The notes under the pieces were generated by a model that was given only the letters and a program-made list of their open reading frames with translations, searched no databases and was not told where the DNA came from. A DNA stretch of 64,000 nt from Verrucomicrobiota bacterium (GTDB lineage Bacteria > Verrucomicrobiota > Verrucomicrobiia > JADLBR01): NCBI GenBank assembly GCA_029560585.1, contig JAKQKQ010000270.1:1-64000 (forward strand), read 5' to 3'. This document shows positions 46,103-55,527 of the stretch, piece after piece (the stretch's first letter is position 1; every line of letters begins with the position of its first letter). Position numbers and translations under genes: made by a program.

Positions 46103-48877
46103 ATGAGCAATTCTCCCAAGAAGATTCTTTCTTGCGCGCTTTTCGCGGCCACGTTCCTGTCCGCCGGCGAGTGCGCCGCGGCCACTGCCGAACCCACCGT
46201 CTTGCGAGAATGGCGATTCGACTCGCCCGAGGCCGTCGCCCAATGGAAACCCAACGAGCACCTGAAATCCGAAGGCATCGTCGGCGGGACATGGCACCTG
46301 CGCGCCAAAGGCAGTGATCCCATGATCATCCTGGCCGCACCGCTCGACATACCCGCCGCCGCCCGCCAGCGCGTCGAGATTCGCATCAAGGCCGACCAGC
46401 CGGGTACCGGAGACCTCTTCTGGAGCAATACCACCCAGGGCAAGTACGGCGGTTTCTCCCAGGAAAAGACGACCCACTTCGCCGTCGCCGCCGGGACAGA
46501 TTTGCAGACGTGCCAGCTCTATCCCTTCTGGCAACAGGAGAGGAAGATTATCCGCCTGCGTCTCGACCTCTACGATGGCGCGACCTACGAGCTGGCCTCC
46601 ATTCGGATCGTCGCGCTGCCCGAGCCGCCCGTCGCGGCAAAGCCCGAGTTTGACATGGCGGGCGACGCGAGCGGATGGCTGGGCATTGCCGGTGCAACCG
46701 CAACCGCGCGCGACGGCGGCCTCGAGATCCGTTCCGCCGGCCCAGGGTCCTTTGCCCTATCCCCTCCCATCGATACCCTATCCGATGATGGACCCTACAT
46801 TTGCGTCCGCGCCGCGTCGGCCGAGGCTGGGCGCGCCGCCGTCGCCTTCGCCACCACCTCGGCACCGGGCATCCAGAAGATCGAATTCGACGTCCCCGGC
46901 GATGGCCGTGACCACACTTACAACCTGGACGCGATCGGGAACCCAAAGTGGGTCGGCCGCGTGGTTGCCCTCGGCATCCAGCCGCCGCCGGGCGCCATGA
47001 TCCGCGTCCGGCGACTCGCCGCGGCATCCTCGCCCCAAGGTCCACCTGAACTCTGCATCGCGCATCTCGCGCTCGAAGATCCGCTGCCTCGCGCCGGCCG
47101 CCCTGCCACGCTTCGCGCCATCATCCAGAACTTCGGGGGCGAACCCGCCACCAACGTCGTGCCGCAGCTCCAGCTCCCCGATGGCATCCGCCTCCCCGAT
47201 AAGGCCACCCCCCCCGCCCCGATCCCAGCCTTGCGATATGGCGAGCGCGCCAACATCCGATGGCAGATCGAGGCACCGGCGCCCGCCTCCGGCCAAGCCC
47301 ACCTGACCATCACCAGCGACAACGCAATGGCCGAGGCCAGCGCCCCACTGGCGTTCACCGCAAAGCCCGATGTGCCCGCGACAGGATACGTCCCCGAACC
47401 AAAGCCGGTCCGCGGCGACACCGAAGTCGGCGTCTATTACTTCCCGGGATGGCATACCCGCGCCCGCTGGACACCCATCGAGGACTACCCCGAGCGCAAA
47501 CCCGTCCTGGGCTGGTATCGCGAGGGCGACCCCGAGGTCGCCGACTGGCAGATAAAGTGGGCCGTCGAACACGGCATCACTTTCTTTATCTACGACTGGT
47601 ATTGGTCGCGCGGCAATCGCCACCTCGAGCACGGCATCCACGATGCCTATTTCAAGGCGAGGTACCGGAACATGCTCAAGTTCTGCCTGCTCTGGGCGAA
47701 TCACAACCCAAAGGGATCATCCTCTGTCGAGGATTGCGCCGACGTGGCCCGATACTGGATCGAGAACTACTTCCGGCGCCCCGAGTATTTCAAGGTCGGC
47801 GGTCGCCCGCTGATGGTCATCTTCAGCCCGGACCGCATACGCGAAGACATCAAGGGCAATGCCCGCGCGGGCCTCGATGCCATGCGCGAGGAATGCCGCA
47901 AGGCCGGCCTCCCGCCCGTCCACCTCGCCGCATGCATCCCCGACGCCGCGCGCGCGAAACGCGCCGCCGAAGACGGCTACGACTCGGTCACGGCATACAA
48001 CTGGCCTCGGCTCGGCATGGCCCCCGGGGGCGATCTCCGCGCGCCCTTCGCCACGCTGCCGGATGCCTACCGCGCAAACTGGGAGGATATCCTCAAGACG
48101 CCCAACATCCCCATCCTCCTGCCCCTCTGCGGAGGCTGGGATAGCCGTCCGTGGCACGGCGATGCGAACGTCGTGCGCTTTGGCCGGACGCCCGATCTCT
48201 TCGCCCGTCACCTTCGCGACGCGCGCGCCCTGCTCACCGCCCGCGCCGGCGACCCCCGCGTGCCCAACATCGCCATCATCGAGGCTTGGAATGAGTGGGG
48301 CGAGGGCTCCTACATCGAACCCCATCAGGAATTCGGTTTTGGTTACCTCGACGCCATCCGCGACGTCTTCGCCGGCGGCGGCCCGCATGTCGATATCGGT
48401 CCCACCGACGTCGGCCTCGGACCCTACGACCTGCCGGCCACCAACCTCTCGGCAAGCGCCTGGAACTTCGACAACGGAGACGACGGCTGGAGCGAGGGCG
48501 CCCAGATCAAGGGCCTCCGGGCCGCCGATGGCGCGCTCTCCGGCGAATCCACCGGTCCCGATCCCGCGCTCTCCGGCCCCGCAATCGACCTACCTGCCGA
48601 CGGATTCCGCTCCGCCCTCATTCGCTTGCGCTTGGAAGCAACCGATGGCAAGGCAAAAGTCTGCCGTCCCCAGTTGTTCTGGCGGACCGATCGGCTCAAG
48701 GAAAGCGGGACCACGCAGGTTTCCTTCGATGCGCCCATCGACGGTCAGTGGCATGATTATCGTCTCGAGGTGTCGAAAAGCCTCAGGTGGCGCGGCCGCA
48801 TCCGGAGGCTCCGGTTCGATCCCGCCGATCGGCCCGGCATCCGTTTCGCCATCGACCATATCCGGCTGGAACCCTGA
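46103..48877 (+). CDS. Secreted GH99-like (WbsX) domain protein
   Basis: The 924-residue product has a signal peptide and two beta-sandwich, carbohydrate-binding-like modules at about 30-330. A CARDB-like segment (LRAIIQNFGGEPATNVV) follows. The catalytic-type domain runs at about 440-760, with the WbsX/GH99-like motifs VGVYYFPGWH, WWYWSRG-like YDWYWSRGNRHLEHG, LLWANHNP and EAWNEWGEGSYIEP. A C-terminal beta module is present. It probably cleaves or binds a mannose-like or related polysaccharide; the substrate is inferred only from the family. The ATG at 46103 is preferred over an upstream TTG. Confidence 0.82.
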   Translation: MSNSPKKILSCALFAATFLSAGECAAATAEPTVLREWRFDSPEAVAQWKPNEHLKSEGIVGGTWHLRAKGSDPMIILAAPLDIPAAARQRVEIRIKADQPGTGDLFWSNTTQGKYGGFSQEKTTHFAVAAGTDLQTCQLYPFWQQERKIIRLRLDLYDGATYELASIRIVALPEPPVAAKPEFDMAGDASGWLGIAGATATARDGGLEIRSAGPGSFALSPPIDTLSDDGPYICVRAASAEAGRAAVAFATTSAPGIQKIEFDVPGDGRDHTYNLDAIGNPKWVGRVVALGIQPPPGAMIRVRRLAAASSPQGPPELCIAHLALEDPLPRAGRPATLRAIIQNFGGEPATNVVPQLQLPDGIRLPDKATPPAPIPALRYGERANIRWQIEAPAPASGQAHLTITSDNAMAEASAPLAFTAKPDVPATGYVPEPKPVRGDTEVGVYYFPGWHTRARWTPIEDYPERKPVLGWYREGDPEVADWQIKWAVEHGITFFIYDWYWSRGNRHLEHGIHDAYFKARYRNMLKFCLLWANHNPKGSSSVEDCADVARYWIENYFRRPEYFKVGGRPLMVIFSPDRIREDIKGNARAGLDAMREECRKAGLPPVHLAACIPDAARAKRAAEDGYDSVTAYNWPRLGMAPGGDLRAPFATLPDAYRANWEDILKTPNIPILLPLCGGWDSRPWHGDANVVRFGRTPDLFARHLRDARALLTARAGDPRVPNIAIIEAWNEWGEGSYIEPHQEFGFGYLDAIRDVFAGGGPHVDIGPTDVGLGPYDLPATNLSASAWNFDNGDDGWSEGAQIKGLRAADGALSGESTGPDPALSGPAIDLPADGFRSALIRLRLEATDGKAKVCRPQLFWRTDRLKESGTTQVSFDAPIDGQWHDYRLEVSKSLRWRGRIRRLRFDPADRPGIRFAIDHIRLEP

Positions 48878-49064
48878 TCCGAGACAATAACAGCCCGCGA
48901 GGCCGCGGACCCTCCTGAATGCCGCGTGACGGGCGCTCGCCCGCAACCCGAAATCTGGCGTTGTGGCACCGCGTTCACCCGGTCCGGTTCCCCGTCACCG
49001 CCGGCACTCGCCCCCGGCAAATTCGCCGCGTGAAATCCCGGGGCGATCGCATATCGTATCTATC

Positions 49065-50387
49065 ATGAAGCCACCTGTTGCCCCGTTCGCTTCGCCGATC
49101 GCTCGGCGCGCGTTCCTGAGAACCACCGCCGCCGCAACCGCGTCCGTCCTCGCCGCCCCACACATCGTACGCGCCCAGGAGGAAAAGAGGTTCAACGTGG
49201 CCCTCCTCGGCTCCGGTTGGTGGGGCAAGAACATCGCGCGCGTGGCGGCGGCTTCCGGCCAGTGCCGGCTCACCGCCTTCTGCGATGCCGACAGAAACCA
49301 GCTCGATCCGGCCCTCGCCGAATTCGAGTCGCTCACCGGATCGCGGCCGAAAGGCTATAGAGATTTCAGGGAACTCCTCGAGAAGGAGAAACCCCAGATC
49401 GCCATCGTCGCCACCCCGGACCACTGGCACCCCCTCATCGGGATCGCCGCCATGAGGGCCGGGGCCGACGTCTATGTCGAGAAACCCATCGGCCACACCG
49501 TCCTCGAGGGTCGCGCCATGGTCAGGGCCGCCCGCGATTGCGAGCGCATCGTCCAGGTCGGCACCCACCGCCGCGTCTCCCCGCACAATATCTCCGCCCA
49601 CAACTTCCTCAGGGAGGGCAAACTCGGGAAGATCGGGATGGTCCGCGCCTTCGTCCACTATGGCGGCGGCCCCGGCAAGGTCACCCCAGATTCCGATCCA
49701 CCCGAGGGCCTCGACTGGGACCTTTGGTGCGGGCCCGCGCCGCTCGTCCCATTCAACAAGGCCATTCACCCAAGGGGATTTCGCCGCTTCCTGAACTACG
49801 CCAACGGACAACTTGGCGACTGGGGCATCCACTGGCTGGATCAGATCCTCTGGTGGACGGAAGAAAAATGGCCGAGGTCCGTTCACTCCCTCACCGCGCG
49901 CCACATCAACCGCGATAACTCCGACGCGCCCGACACCCAGGTCGTGAATTACGAGTTCGAGTCTTTCACCTGCGTCTGGGAGCACCGCCAATACGCAGCG
50001 AATAATGCCGAGAAACACAACGTCGGCTGCTACTTCTATGGCACCGAGGGCACTCTCCACCTCGGATGGCTCGATGGCTGGACTTTCTATCCCACCGACC
50101 CCAAGAAACCCACGATCCACGAGGAACCCACGCTCCACGAACCCGACAAACAGAACATCGCTGAACTGTGGGCCGATTTCATGCAGTCTGCGCGTTCGAG
50201 GAAGCTCCCTGCCTGCGACATCGAGATCGGACACCGCTCCACCAGCATGAGCCTCCTCGGCATGCTCTCTGCCAAACTCGGCCGATCCGTGCGCTGGGAT
50301 GGCGATAAACACGAGATCCCCGGTGACCCCGATGCCAACAGGCTCCTCCAGCGCGAATACCGCAAGCCCTGGACCTATCCCACCTGA
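49065..50387 (+). CDS. Tat-exported Gfo/Idh/MocA family oxidoreductase
   Basis: The 440-residue product has a twin-arginine leader (ARRAFLRTTAAATASVLAA). The NAD(P)-binding GSGWWGKNIARVAAAS and the family motif VEKPIGHTVLEGRAMV follow. The C-terminal domain keeps the family histidine in DWGIHWLDQIL. It is a distant paralogue of the protein at 8642-10003 and probably oxidises another sugar-like substrate in the periplasm. The TGA stop is the first triplet of a family A repeat. Confidence 0.87.
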   Translation: MKPPVAPFASPIARRAFLRTTAAATASVLAAPHIVRAQEEKRFNVALLGSGWWGKNIARVAAASGQCRLTAFCDADRNQLDPALAEFESLTGSRPKGYRDFRELLEKEKPQIAIVATPDHWHPLIGIAAMRAGADVYVEKPIGHTVLEGRAMVRAARDCERIVQVGTHRRVSPHNISAHNFLREGKLGKIGMVRAFVHYGGGPGKVTPDSDPPEGLDWDLWCGPAPLVPFNKAIHPRGFRRFLNYANGQLGDWGIHWLDQILWWTEEKWPRSVHSLTARHINRDNSDAPDTQVVNYEFESFTCVWEHRQYAANNAEKHNVGCYFYGTEGTLHLGWLDGWTFYPTDPKKPTIHEEPTLHEPDKQNIAELWADFMQSARSRKLPACDIEIGHRSTSMSLLGMLSAKLGRSVRWDGDKHEIPGDPDANRLLQREYRKPWTYPT

Positions 50388-50520
50388 TTCGAAAATTCAG
50401 ACACCGAATCGTAGGAGCCTGCTTGCAGGCGATCCCGTGCGCGAATCGCGCGCAAGCGCGCTCCTACGTCCCATTTTCTTTCCCGGTGGTGCCCCGTATG
50501 CACTCCGACAGGCGGGCGCG
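50385..50520 (+). repeat. REP-like repeat family A, copy 6
   Basis: It starts with the TGA stop codon of the preceding gene, then TTCGAAAATTCAGACACCG and the complete core. The tail differs from copies 1 and 3, with dyads of the GGGCGCGCG type. Confidence 0.8.
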
Positions 50521-50591
50521 CGAAACTGGCGCCAGCCCGGCCGCGGACAGGTCCGTTGACACCGCCGCCCCTGAAGCAATATTTCCACGCG

Positions 50592-50927
50592 ATGGAAGAT
50601 ACGATTTTGGACGGTGTCACCCTGACCACCGAGGCGGCGACCCAGATCCTCTTGCTCATGAGCGAACAACGGGAGCGCGGATTGCGCATATTCGTCGAAG
50701 ACGGGGGATGTTCAGGCAAGCAATATGGCATGAGCATCGATTCCCCAAAGGATGACGACCGGATCTTCGAACTGGAGGGCGCCAAGGTGTTTATCGACCC
50801 CGTGAGCCTCGAATTCCTACGAGGTTCCGTCGTCGATTATGAGGGGGGCCTCACCGGTGCGGGTTTCCGCGTCCGCAACCCCAATGCGAAACGTTCGTGC
50901 GGTTGCGGCACCTCGTTCGAGAAATAA
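50592..50927 (+). CDS. IscA/ErpA-like iron-sulfur carrier
   Basis: The 111-residue product matches the HesB/IscA family, which carries and transfers Fe-S clusters. The three conserved cysteines are Cys40 (DGGCSGKQYG), Cys103 and Cys105 (SCGCGTSF). The fold is otherwise intact. The ATG at 50592 is chosen over the upstream TTG at 50556, whose extra residues look unlike the family. It could be IscA, ErpA or SufA; no other Fe-S assembly gene is nearby. Confidence 0.9.
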   Translation: MEDTILDGVTLTTEAATQILLLMSEQRERGLRIFVEDGGCSGKQYGMSIDSPKDDDRIFELEGAKVFIDPVSLEFLRGSVVDYEGGLTGAGFRVRNPNAKRSCGCGTSFEK

Positions 50928-50951
50928 TCGTCACGCCCCGAATATACAGGC

Positions 50952-51263
50952 TCAGATGTCGGCAACACACTCCCGGAGCACCCGGCCGCGACCATCAAAC
51001 CGGACTCCCTCTCCCTCCAGCAGGGCACGCTTCCGCCTCACCGTGGCCCCGGCCACTTGGCCCTGATAGCCCCCGAGCGCCAGGTCGGCCCGCACCACCC
51101 GATGGCACGGCACCCTGGGAGCAAAAGGATTCGCGCGAAGCGCCTGCCCGACCGCCCGTGGCGATCCACAGCCCAGGGCGCGCGCCAAAGCGCCATAGGT
51201 GGTCACCTGTCCGCGCGGTATCCGGAGAAGCAGGCCATGGACCCGCTTCTGGAAATCGGTCAC
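50952..51263 (-). CDS. Short MGMT-family DNA methyltransferase (catalytic domain only)
   Basis: The 103-residue product has the methylated-DNA-protein-cysteine methyltransferase C-terminal domain: a helix-turn-helix with QVTTYGALARALG, GSPRAVGQALRANPF and the active-site VPCHRVV (Cys53). The usual N-terminal domain is absent, as in the short Ogt/Atl-type proteins. The cysteine and the following HRV are present, so direct repair of O6-alkylguanine is possible. The start is uncertain: GTG 51263 or TTG 51287. It lies right after tsf on the same strand. Confidence 0.8.
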   Translation of the reverse strand: MTDFQKRVHGLLLRIPRGQVTTYGALARALGCGSPRAVGQALRANPFAPRVPCHRVVRADLALGGYQGQVAGATVRRKRALLEGEGVRFDGRGRVLRECVADI

Positions 51264-51291
51264 GGTTACAGCACCGGCCACGGCCAATCGC

Positions 51292-51921
51292 TCAGGAGGC
51301 GATCTCCTCGCCCACCTGGAACCGCACGAATCGGCGGATCACGATGTTCTCGCCGATCTCCGCAATCTTCGACGTCAGGAGATCCTTGATCGTCTGATCC
51401 GGATTCTTGACAAACGCCTGCTCCAGAAGACACGCGGTGCTGTAGAACTTGTCCAGTCGGCCGGTCACGATCTTCTCCATGATCTCGGCCGGTTTCTTCG
51501 CGTTCTTCGGATCGGCCTTCAGCTGGTCCATGAGGATTTCTTTCTCCTTGGCCAGGACCGACTGGGGCACCTCGTCGCGCGAAACGTACTGCGGGCTGCC
51601 CGCCGCGATCTGCAGCGTGATGTCCTTCACGAACTCGCGGAAGCTCTCGTTCTTCGCCACGAAATCCGTCTCGCAATTGACCTCGAGCAGCACCCCGACC
51701 TTTCCGCCGAGGTGAATGTAAGAGGCCACGATCCCCTCGCGAGCCTCGCGGGAGGCCTTCTTCGACGCGGTCGCCGCACCCTTCTTGCGAAGGATCTCGA
51801 CGGCCTTCTCCAGATTCCCGCCCGCCTCGGCGAGCGCCCTCTTGCAGTCCATCACGCCGACCTTGGTCTGCTCGCGCAGCGCCATGACCAGCTCCGGTGA
51901 AATCTCAACTGACGTGGACAT
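51292..51921 (-). CDS. tsf: Elongation factor Ts
   Basis: The 209-residue product is the GDP/GTP exchange factor for EF-Tu. The N-terminus has the UBA-like VMALREQTKVGVMDCKRALAEAGG and the core LEVNCETDFVAKNESFREFV, both typical. It is shorter than the E. coli protein (about 280 residues) but similar to the short forms found in several phyla. It lies 49 bases after rpsB in the same direction, as in most bacteria. Confidence 0.95.
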   Translation of the reverse strand: MSTSVEISPELVMALREQTKVGVMDCKRALAEAGGNLEKAVEILRKKGAATASKKASREAREGIVASYIHLGGKVGVLLEVNCETDFVAKNESFREFVKDITLQIAAGSPQYVSRDEVPQSVLAKEKEILMDQLKADPKNAKKPAEIMEKIVTGRLDKFYSTACLLEQAFVKNPDQTIKDLLTSKIAEIGENIVIRRFVRFQVGEEIAS

Positions 51922-51970
51922 GATCCGTGTTCTCCTGTTGTTTCGCTAAATGTGATCCCTGGCGTCTGGC

Positions 51971-52714
51971 TCAGCCCGCGACCGCATCCATCGACGTCAC
52001 GGGCTCCGATGCCGGCGCCGGGGCCAGCGATACGCCCTTGCCCCGCGCGATCGCCGCGCCCAGCGCGCCGAGCACCGCACGAATCGACCTGATCGCATCG
52101 TCGTTCGCCGCCACCGGATAGTCCGGCACCGTCGGATCGCCGTTGGTATCGACGATGCCCACGATCGGAATCCCAAGCCGCTTCGTCTCCGCCACCGCGT
52201 TGAGCTCCCGGGTAACATCGACGATGATCGCGCAGGAAGGCAGCTTCTCCATCTTGCGAATGCCCTGCAGGTTGCGCATCAGCTTCTGCTTCACCCGCCG
52301 CATCTTCGCGGCCTCCTGCTTGGGAAATTTCTCGATCGCGCCGGTCTTCTCCAGGTCATCGATATAATCGAGCTTGGCGACGCTCTTGCGGATCGTGGCC
52401 AGATTGGTGAGGGTTCCGCCCAGCCACCGGTCGGCCACATAGGGGCAGTCAAGCTGGACCGCGATCTCTTTGATGACCGCCTGTGCCGGTTTCTTGCAGC
52501 CGACGAAAAGTATTGTCTCGCCATCCGCGGCGAGCTTCTCGAGAAACTTCGCGGTGCGCTCGATCTGCCGCTGCGTCTCGTCGAGGTTGATCAGATAGAT
52601 GCCGTTCCTCGCCTCGAAGATGAAGGGCTTCATCTTCGGGTTCCAGCGCTGCGTCCGGTGACCGAAATGCACGCCGGCTTCGAATAGTTCCTTGACCGAA
52701 ATGGTCTCTGCCAT
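51971..52714 (-). CDS. rpsB: 30S ribosomal protein S2
   Basis: The 247-residue product has the S2 signatures VKELFEAGVHFGHRTQRWNPKMKPF, ILFVGCKKPAQ, DRWLGGTLTN and PIVGIVDTNGDPT. The ATG at 52714 follows AGGAGG. The C-terminus carries a short alanine/proline-rich extension. rpsB is followed by tsf, the usual order. Confidence 0.96.
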   Translation of the reverse strand: MAETISVKELFEAGVHFGHRTQRWNPKMKPFIFEARNGIYLINLDETQRQIERTAKFLEKLAADGETILFVGCKKPAQAVIKEIAVQLDCPYVADRWLGGTLTNLATIRKSVAKLDYIDDLEKTGAIEKFPKQEAAKMRRVKQKLMRNLQGIRKMEKLPSCAIIVDVTRELNAVAETKRLGIPIVGIVDTNGDPTVPDYPVAANDDAIRSIRAVLGALGAAIARGKGVSLAPAPASEPVTSMDAVAG

Positions 52715-52927
52715 ATGCCTCCTGCTCATCATCCCGCCCGAGGTCTCGCGGCCCCGCCGGGACTTCCGTTTCTACGGAATACGGTTTCTGTTGCGATGCC
52801 GCCAAGGGCGGCGTTCACCCGACCCCATCCGCGGGGCCAGAGCGAGGAAAGGTAGCCAACCGCCTCCCGCTGGCAAGTCCGAAATCTCCTTCGCCTGGGC
52901 TTTGGGTTATTCGACAGCAACCTGTTG

Positions 52928-52979
52928 AAGTTCAGCCTTTAGGCTGAATCCGGCACGAAACAGGCTAAAGCCTGAACTC
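52928..52979. repeat. Palindromic repeat (family D)
   Basis: AGTTCAGCCTTTAGGCTGAA (52928-52948 region) is followed by AGGCTAAAGCCTGAACT, so both small palindromes and a larger outer dyad can form. It is part of the 420-base gap between rpsB and the next gene, which holds repeats of families D, E and B and no visible gene. The rpsB promoter should lie near its left side. Confidence 0.65.
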
Positions 52980-53044
52980 CAACCGCTTCGGTCGAGCGAA
53001 CCAAAAGCCCAGGGGTCGCCGCCAGCGAGCCGGGAGGGTTTTGG

Positions 53045-53090
53045 ACTGCGGTGGCAGAGTCCGGCAACCGCCGGACGGCGCCACCGCTTT
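53045..53090. repeat. Dyad repeat family E, copy 2
   Basis: CTGCGGTGGCAGAGTCCGG is followed by an inner CCGG/CCGG hairpin and CGCCACCGCTTT, giving a compact palindrome related to 45831-45962. Confidence 0.65.
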
Positions 53091-53094
53091 GAAT

Positions 53095-53133
53095 CTAGCC
53101 CGGACATCTCACAGCAGGTCTGTGGAATTCCGG
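53095..53133 (-). repeat. Dispersed repeat family B terminal dyad, copy 3 (inverted)
   Basis: CTAGCCCGGACATCTCACAG pairs with CTGTGGAATTCCGG; this is the inverted end of family B. It begins one base from the TAG stop codon of the gene at 53135-53836. Confidence 0.65.
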
Positions 53134-53134
53134 T

Positions 53135-53836
53135 CTAAGGCAAGGGTTGTTCGGTGACGCGAATGAGGCGGCCTTCCTCGAAGGTCAGCAGTTTTTCGCC
53201 AACCACGGCTTTCTCGGTTGTCTCCTGTCGCACCTGAAAGGACTCCCCGTAGAATCCGGGGTAGAACACGGGCGGTTCCCGGACAACGTAGTCGGTGCCG
53301 TGGTGACCGCGGATCATCCGGTAGCCGCCCGGGATTATCTGCGGCCCCGTGTCCGGAGTGCCGCGCTCGATGGTCATCGTGTTTGTCCGGGGCACTTCCC
53401 CGACGACTGGATACCACCAGCGCATGGTGGCGCCGGCCTTTTCCTGACGTTGCGGCGGCCCAATGGCTCGCATGACTTGACCGGGCGTCATGCCGACCAA
53501 CGCGAACCCGTGCTTGAGCGCATCGCGCAGATCCCGTCGCGTCGGCCCCGCCAAGTCGGCCTTTTTCAATCGCTCGGGCAGATCCGTGGCGTCCCGCGGC
53601 ACGGGAGAAACCGCCCCCATGGCCTCGACCAACACCGAATCACCCGCGATGTCCACCACCTCAAGTGTCTTGCCCACATCGAGTTTCGCGCTCCCCGCTT
53701 GCCGGTCGCCGACGATCACCGGCAGCGTGACGGGCCTGGTCAGGGTCACTTCCATGACATAGTCCTCGGCGCGTTTGTCCCCCGCCCATGAGGCGCACGC
53801 CAAACCCCAAACCACCCAGGCGATGCAAGCCCTCAT
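53135..53836 (-). CDS. Exported protein with BamE/SmpA-like segment
   Basis: The 233-residue product has a signal peptide (MRACIAWVVWGLACASWA). A small beta-rich SH3-like region follows (VIVGDRQAGSAKLDVGKTLEVVDIAGDSVLVEAMG). A helix-strand segment GMTPGQVMRAIGPPQRQEKAG resembles the BamE/SmpA fold. The C-terminus is rich in aromatic residues (PVFYPGFYGESFQVRQE). No lipobox is present. It could be an envelope-assembly or sensing protein; the function is unknown. The ATG at 53836 leaves the most normal leader. Confidence 0.55.
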   Translation of the reverse strand: MRACIAWVVWGLACASWAGDKRAEDYVMEVTLTRPVTLPVIVGDRQAGSAKLDVGKTLEVVDIAGDSVLVEAMGAVSPVPRDATDLPERLKKADLAGPTRRDLRDALKHGFALVGMTPGQVMRAIGPPQRQEKAGATMRWWYPVVGEVPRTNTMTIERGTPDTGPQIIPGGYRMIRGHHGTDYVVREPPVFYPGFYGESFQVRQETTEKAVVGEKLLTFEEGRLIRVTEQPLP

Positions 53837-53897
53837 GACATTACACTGCCACAAAACGCCCCCGCCTTCCACCGGCCATGCCCCGTCGGCGAGGGGC

Positions 53898-54698
53898 TCA
53901 CTGCATGCCGAGCTTGGCGAGGTGACCCCGGTTGCGGGCCGAGCGGAACATGAACACGAAGAAGGCCGCACCCCCTGCGAGATATACCAGATTGAGCAGC
54001 GAGGCATGCACCAGCATCACGGTGGGGAAATCGCCCCCCTGCAAGACGTGCCGCATGCCCTCGAACACGTGCGTCGCCGGGATCGACAGCGCGATGGGCT
54101 GAAGCCACCCGGGCAACACGGCCACAGGATAAAACACGGCGGCCAGCGGCTGTAGGAAGAATGGGATCGCCCAGGCCAGCGCCTCCGCCCCGATACCAAA
54201 TCTCAAGATGATCGCCACCGTCACCATCCCCACGGCCCAGCCCATGACCACCAGGTTGATGAAGAATGGCACCAGCGCCGGACCCACGTCGAACAGGTTG
54301 AAGTGGTACATCCCCATCGCCATCGCGGCCAGCACGGTCCCGATCACCAGCACCTTGAATAGCCCCACGAGGAACGTCGCCGCCAAAAACTCCCGCAGCC
54401 GGATGGGCGATGCGAAGAGATTCAGGATGTTCCTCGACCAGAGATCCTCGAGAAAGGAGAGCGACAGCCCCTGCTGCGCCCGGTACATGATGTCCCAGAA
54501 GATCATCGCGCCCATCAGGAAGGTCACCAGCCCGGGGGCTCCGGGCCTGAGCTGCAGCAGGTAGGCGGTGACAAAGCCCCAGACGAGCAGGTCCATCACC
54601 GGCCAAAAGACCATCTCGATCAGGCGCGGCACGCTGCGCCGATAGAGATAAGTGTACCGAAGCACCAGCGCGAAAACCCTGCCCCAGTGCATGCTCAC
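53898..54698 (-). CDS. ABC-2 type transporter permease
   Basis: The 266-residue product has six predicted helices typical of the ABC-2 family (VFWPVMDLLVWGFVTAYLL, IFWDIMYRAQQGLSLSFLEDLWSRN, LPGWLQPIALSIPATHVFEGMR). With the ATPase that overlaps its start by four bases (ATGA) it forms an exporter of a polysaccharide, lipid or drug. The substrate is not evident. Confidence 0.85.
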   Translation of the reverse strand: MSMHWGRVFALVLRYTYLYRRSVPRLIEMVFWPVMDLLVWGFVTAYLLQLRPGAPGLVTFLMGAMIFWDIMYRAQQGLSLSFLEDLWSRNILNLFASPIRLREFLAATFLVGLFKVLVIGTVLAAMAMGMYHFNLFDVGPALVPFFINLVVMGWAVGMVTVAIILRFGIGAEALAWAIPFFLQPLAAVFYPVAVLPGWLQPIALSIPATHVFEGMRHVLQGGDFPTVMLVHASLLNLVYLAGGAAFFVFMFRSARNRGHLAKLGMQ

Positions 54699-55450
54699 GC
54701 CGCACCCCCCTCCGCGACCAGATCTCCGCCGCGCGCCACCTTGATGAATACCTGCTCGAGGGTCTGCTCTCCGAACTTCGCCTTGATCTCCGAAGGCGTG
54801 CCCTCGGCAATGAGCCGTCCCTTGTTCATGAAAAGCACGCGGTCGCAGACCTCCTCGACGTCGCGCATGTTGTGCGACGTGTAGAGCATGCTGATGCCCT
54901 TGTCGCGCTGAACGCCCCGCAGGATCCGCCGCACCTTGTCGGCCATGTCGGGATCCAGGCTCGCCGTCGGCTCATCGAGCAGGAGCAGCTCCGGCTCGTT
55001 GAGGAGCGCCTTGCAGAGGTTGACGCGCGTCGACTCGCCCGAGGACAGGGCGCCCGTCACGCGCGCCGCCAGGGGCGCGACCTCAAAGAGGTCCAGCAAT
55101 TCCGCGATGCGCTCCCGGTGCCGCTTCACCCCGTAGAGCTTCGCGAATACCGTCAGGTTCTCCCGCACGCGGAGATTCGATGGCAGGTTCACGTACGCCG
55201 ATGAGAAATTGCATCGCTCCAGGATCGCCACCCGGTCCTTCGGCATTTCCCGGCCCAGGATCCGGATCCGCCCTGCGGTCGGCGTGATCAGGCCCAGGAG
55301 CATCGAGATCGCCGTCGTTTTTCCTGCGCCATTCGGCCCCAGTAGGCCCAGGATCTCGCCACGGCCAAGGCGGAACGAGAGCTCGTCCACCGCGACGGTC
55401 TTGCCAAAGACCTTGCGCAGTCCGCTGGCCTCAATGACCTCATCCGACAT
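54695..55450 (-). CDS. ABC transporter ATP-binding protein
   Basis: The 251-residue product has Walker A GPNGAGKTTAIS, the signature ALSSGESTRVNL, Walker B LLLLDEPTASLD and the switch histidine in TSHNMRD. It couples ATP hydrolysis to the ABC-2 permease gene that overlaps its 3' end. The ATG at 55450 is internal to a longer open frame whose upstream part has no family similarity. Confidence 0.92.
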   Translation of the reverse strand: MSDEVIEASGLRKVFGKTVAVDELSFRLGRGEILGLLGPNGAGKTTAISMLLGLITPTAGRIRILGREMPKDRVAILERCNFSSAYVNLPSNLRVRENLTVFAKLYGVKRHRERIAELLDLFEVAPLAARVTGALSSGESTRVNLCKALLNEPELLLLDEPTASLDPDMADKVRRILRGVQRDKGISMLYTSHNMRDVEEVCDRVLFMNKGRLIAEGTPSEIKAKFGEQTLEQVFIKVARGGDLVAEGGAA

Positions 55451-55527
55451 GCCGGAAATTATGGGGCGCGAACCCCAAAGTTCAAAACCCAAACGGAGGA
55501 ATCTATCGGCGAACCCCCGGCGGATCC

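Noticed and set aside
51292-51921. EF-Ts might be truncated because it is only 209 residues
   Set aside because: Short EF-Ts forms of about 200 residues are normal in several phyla, and the N-terminal and core motifs are complete.
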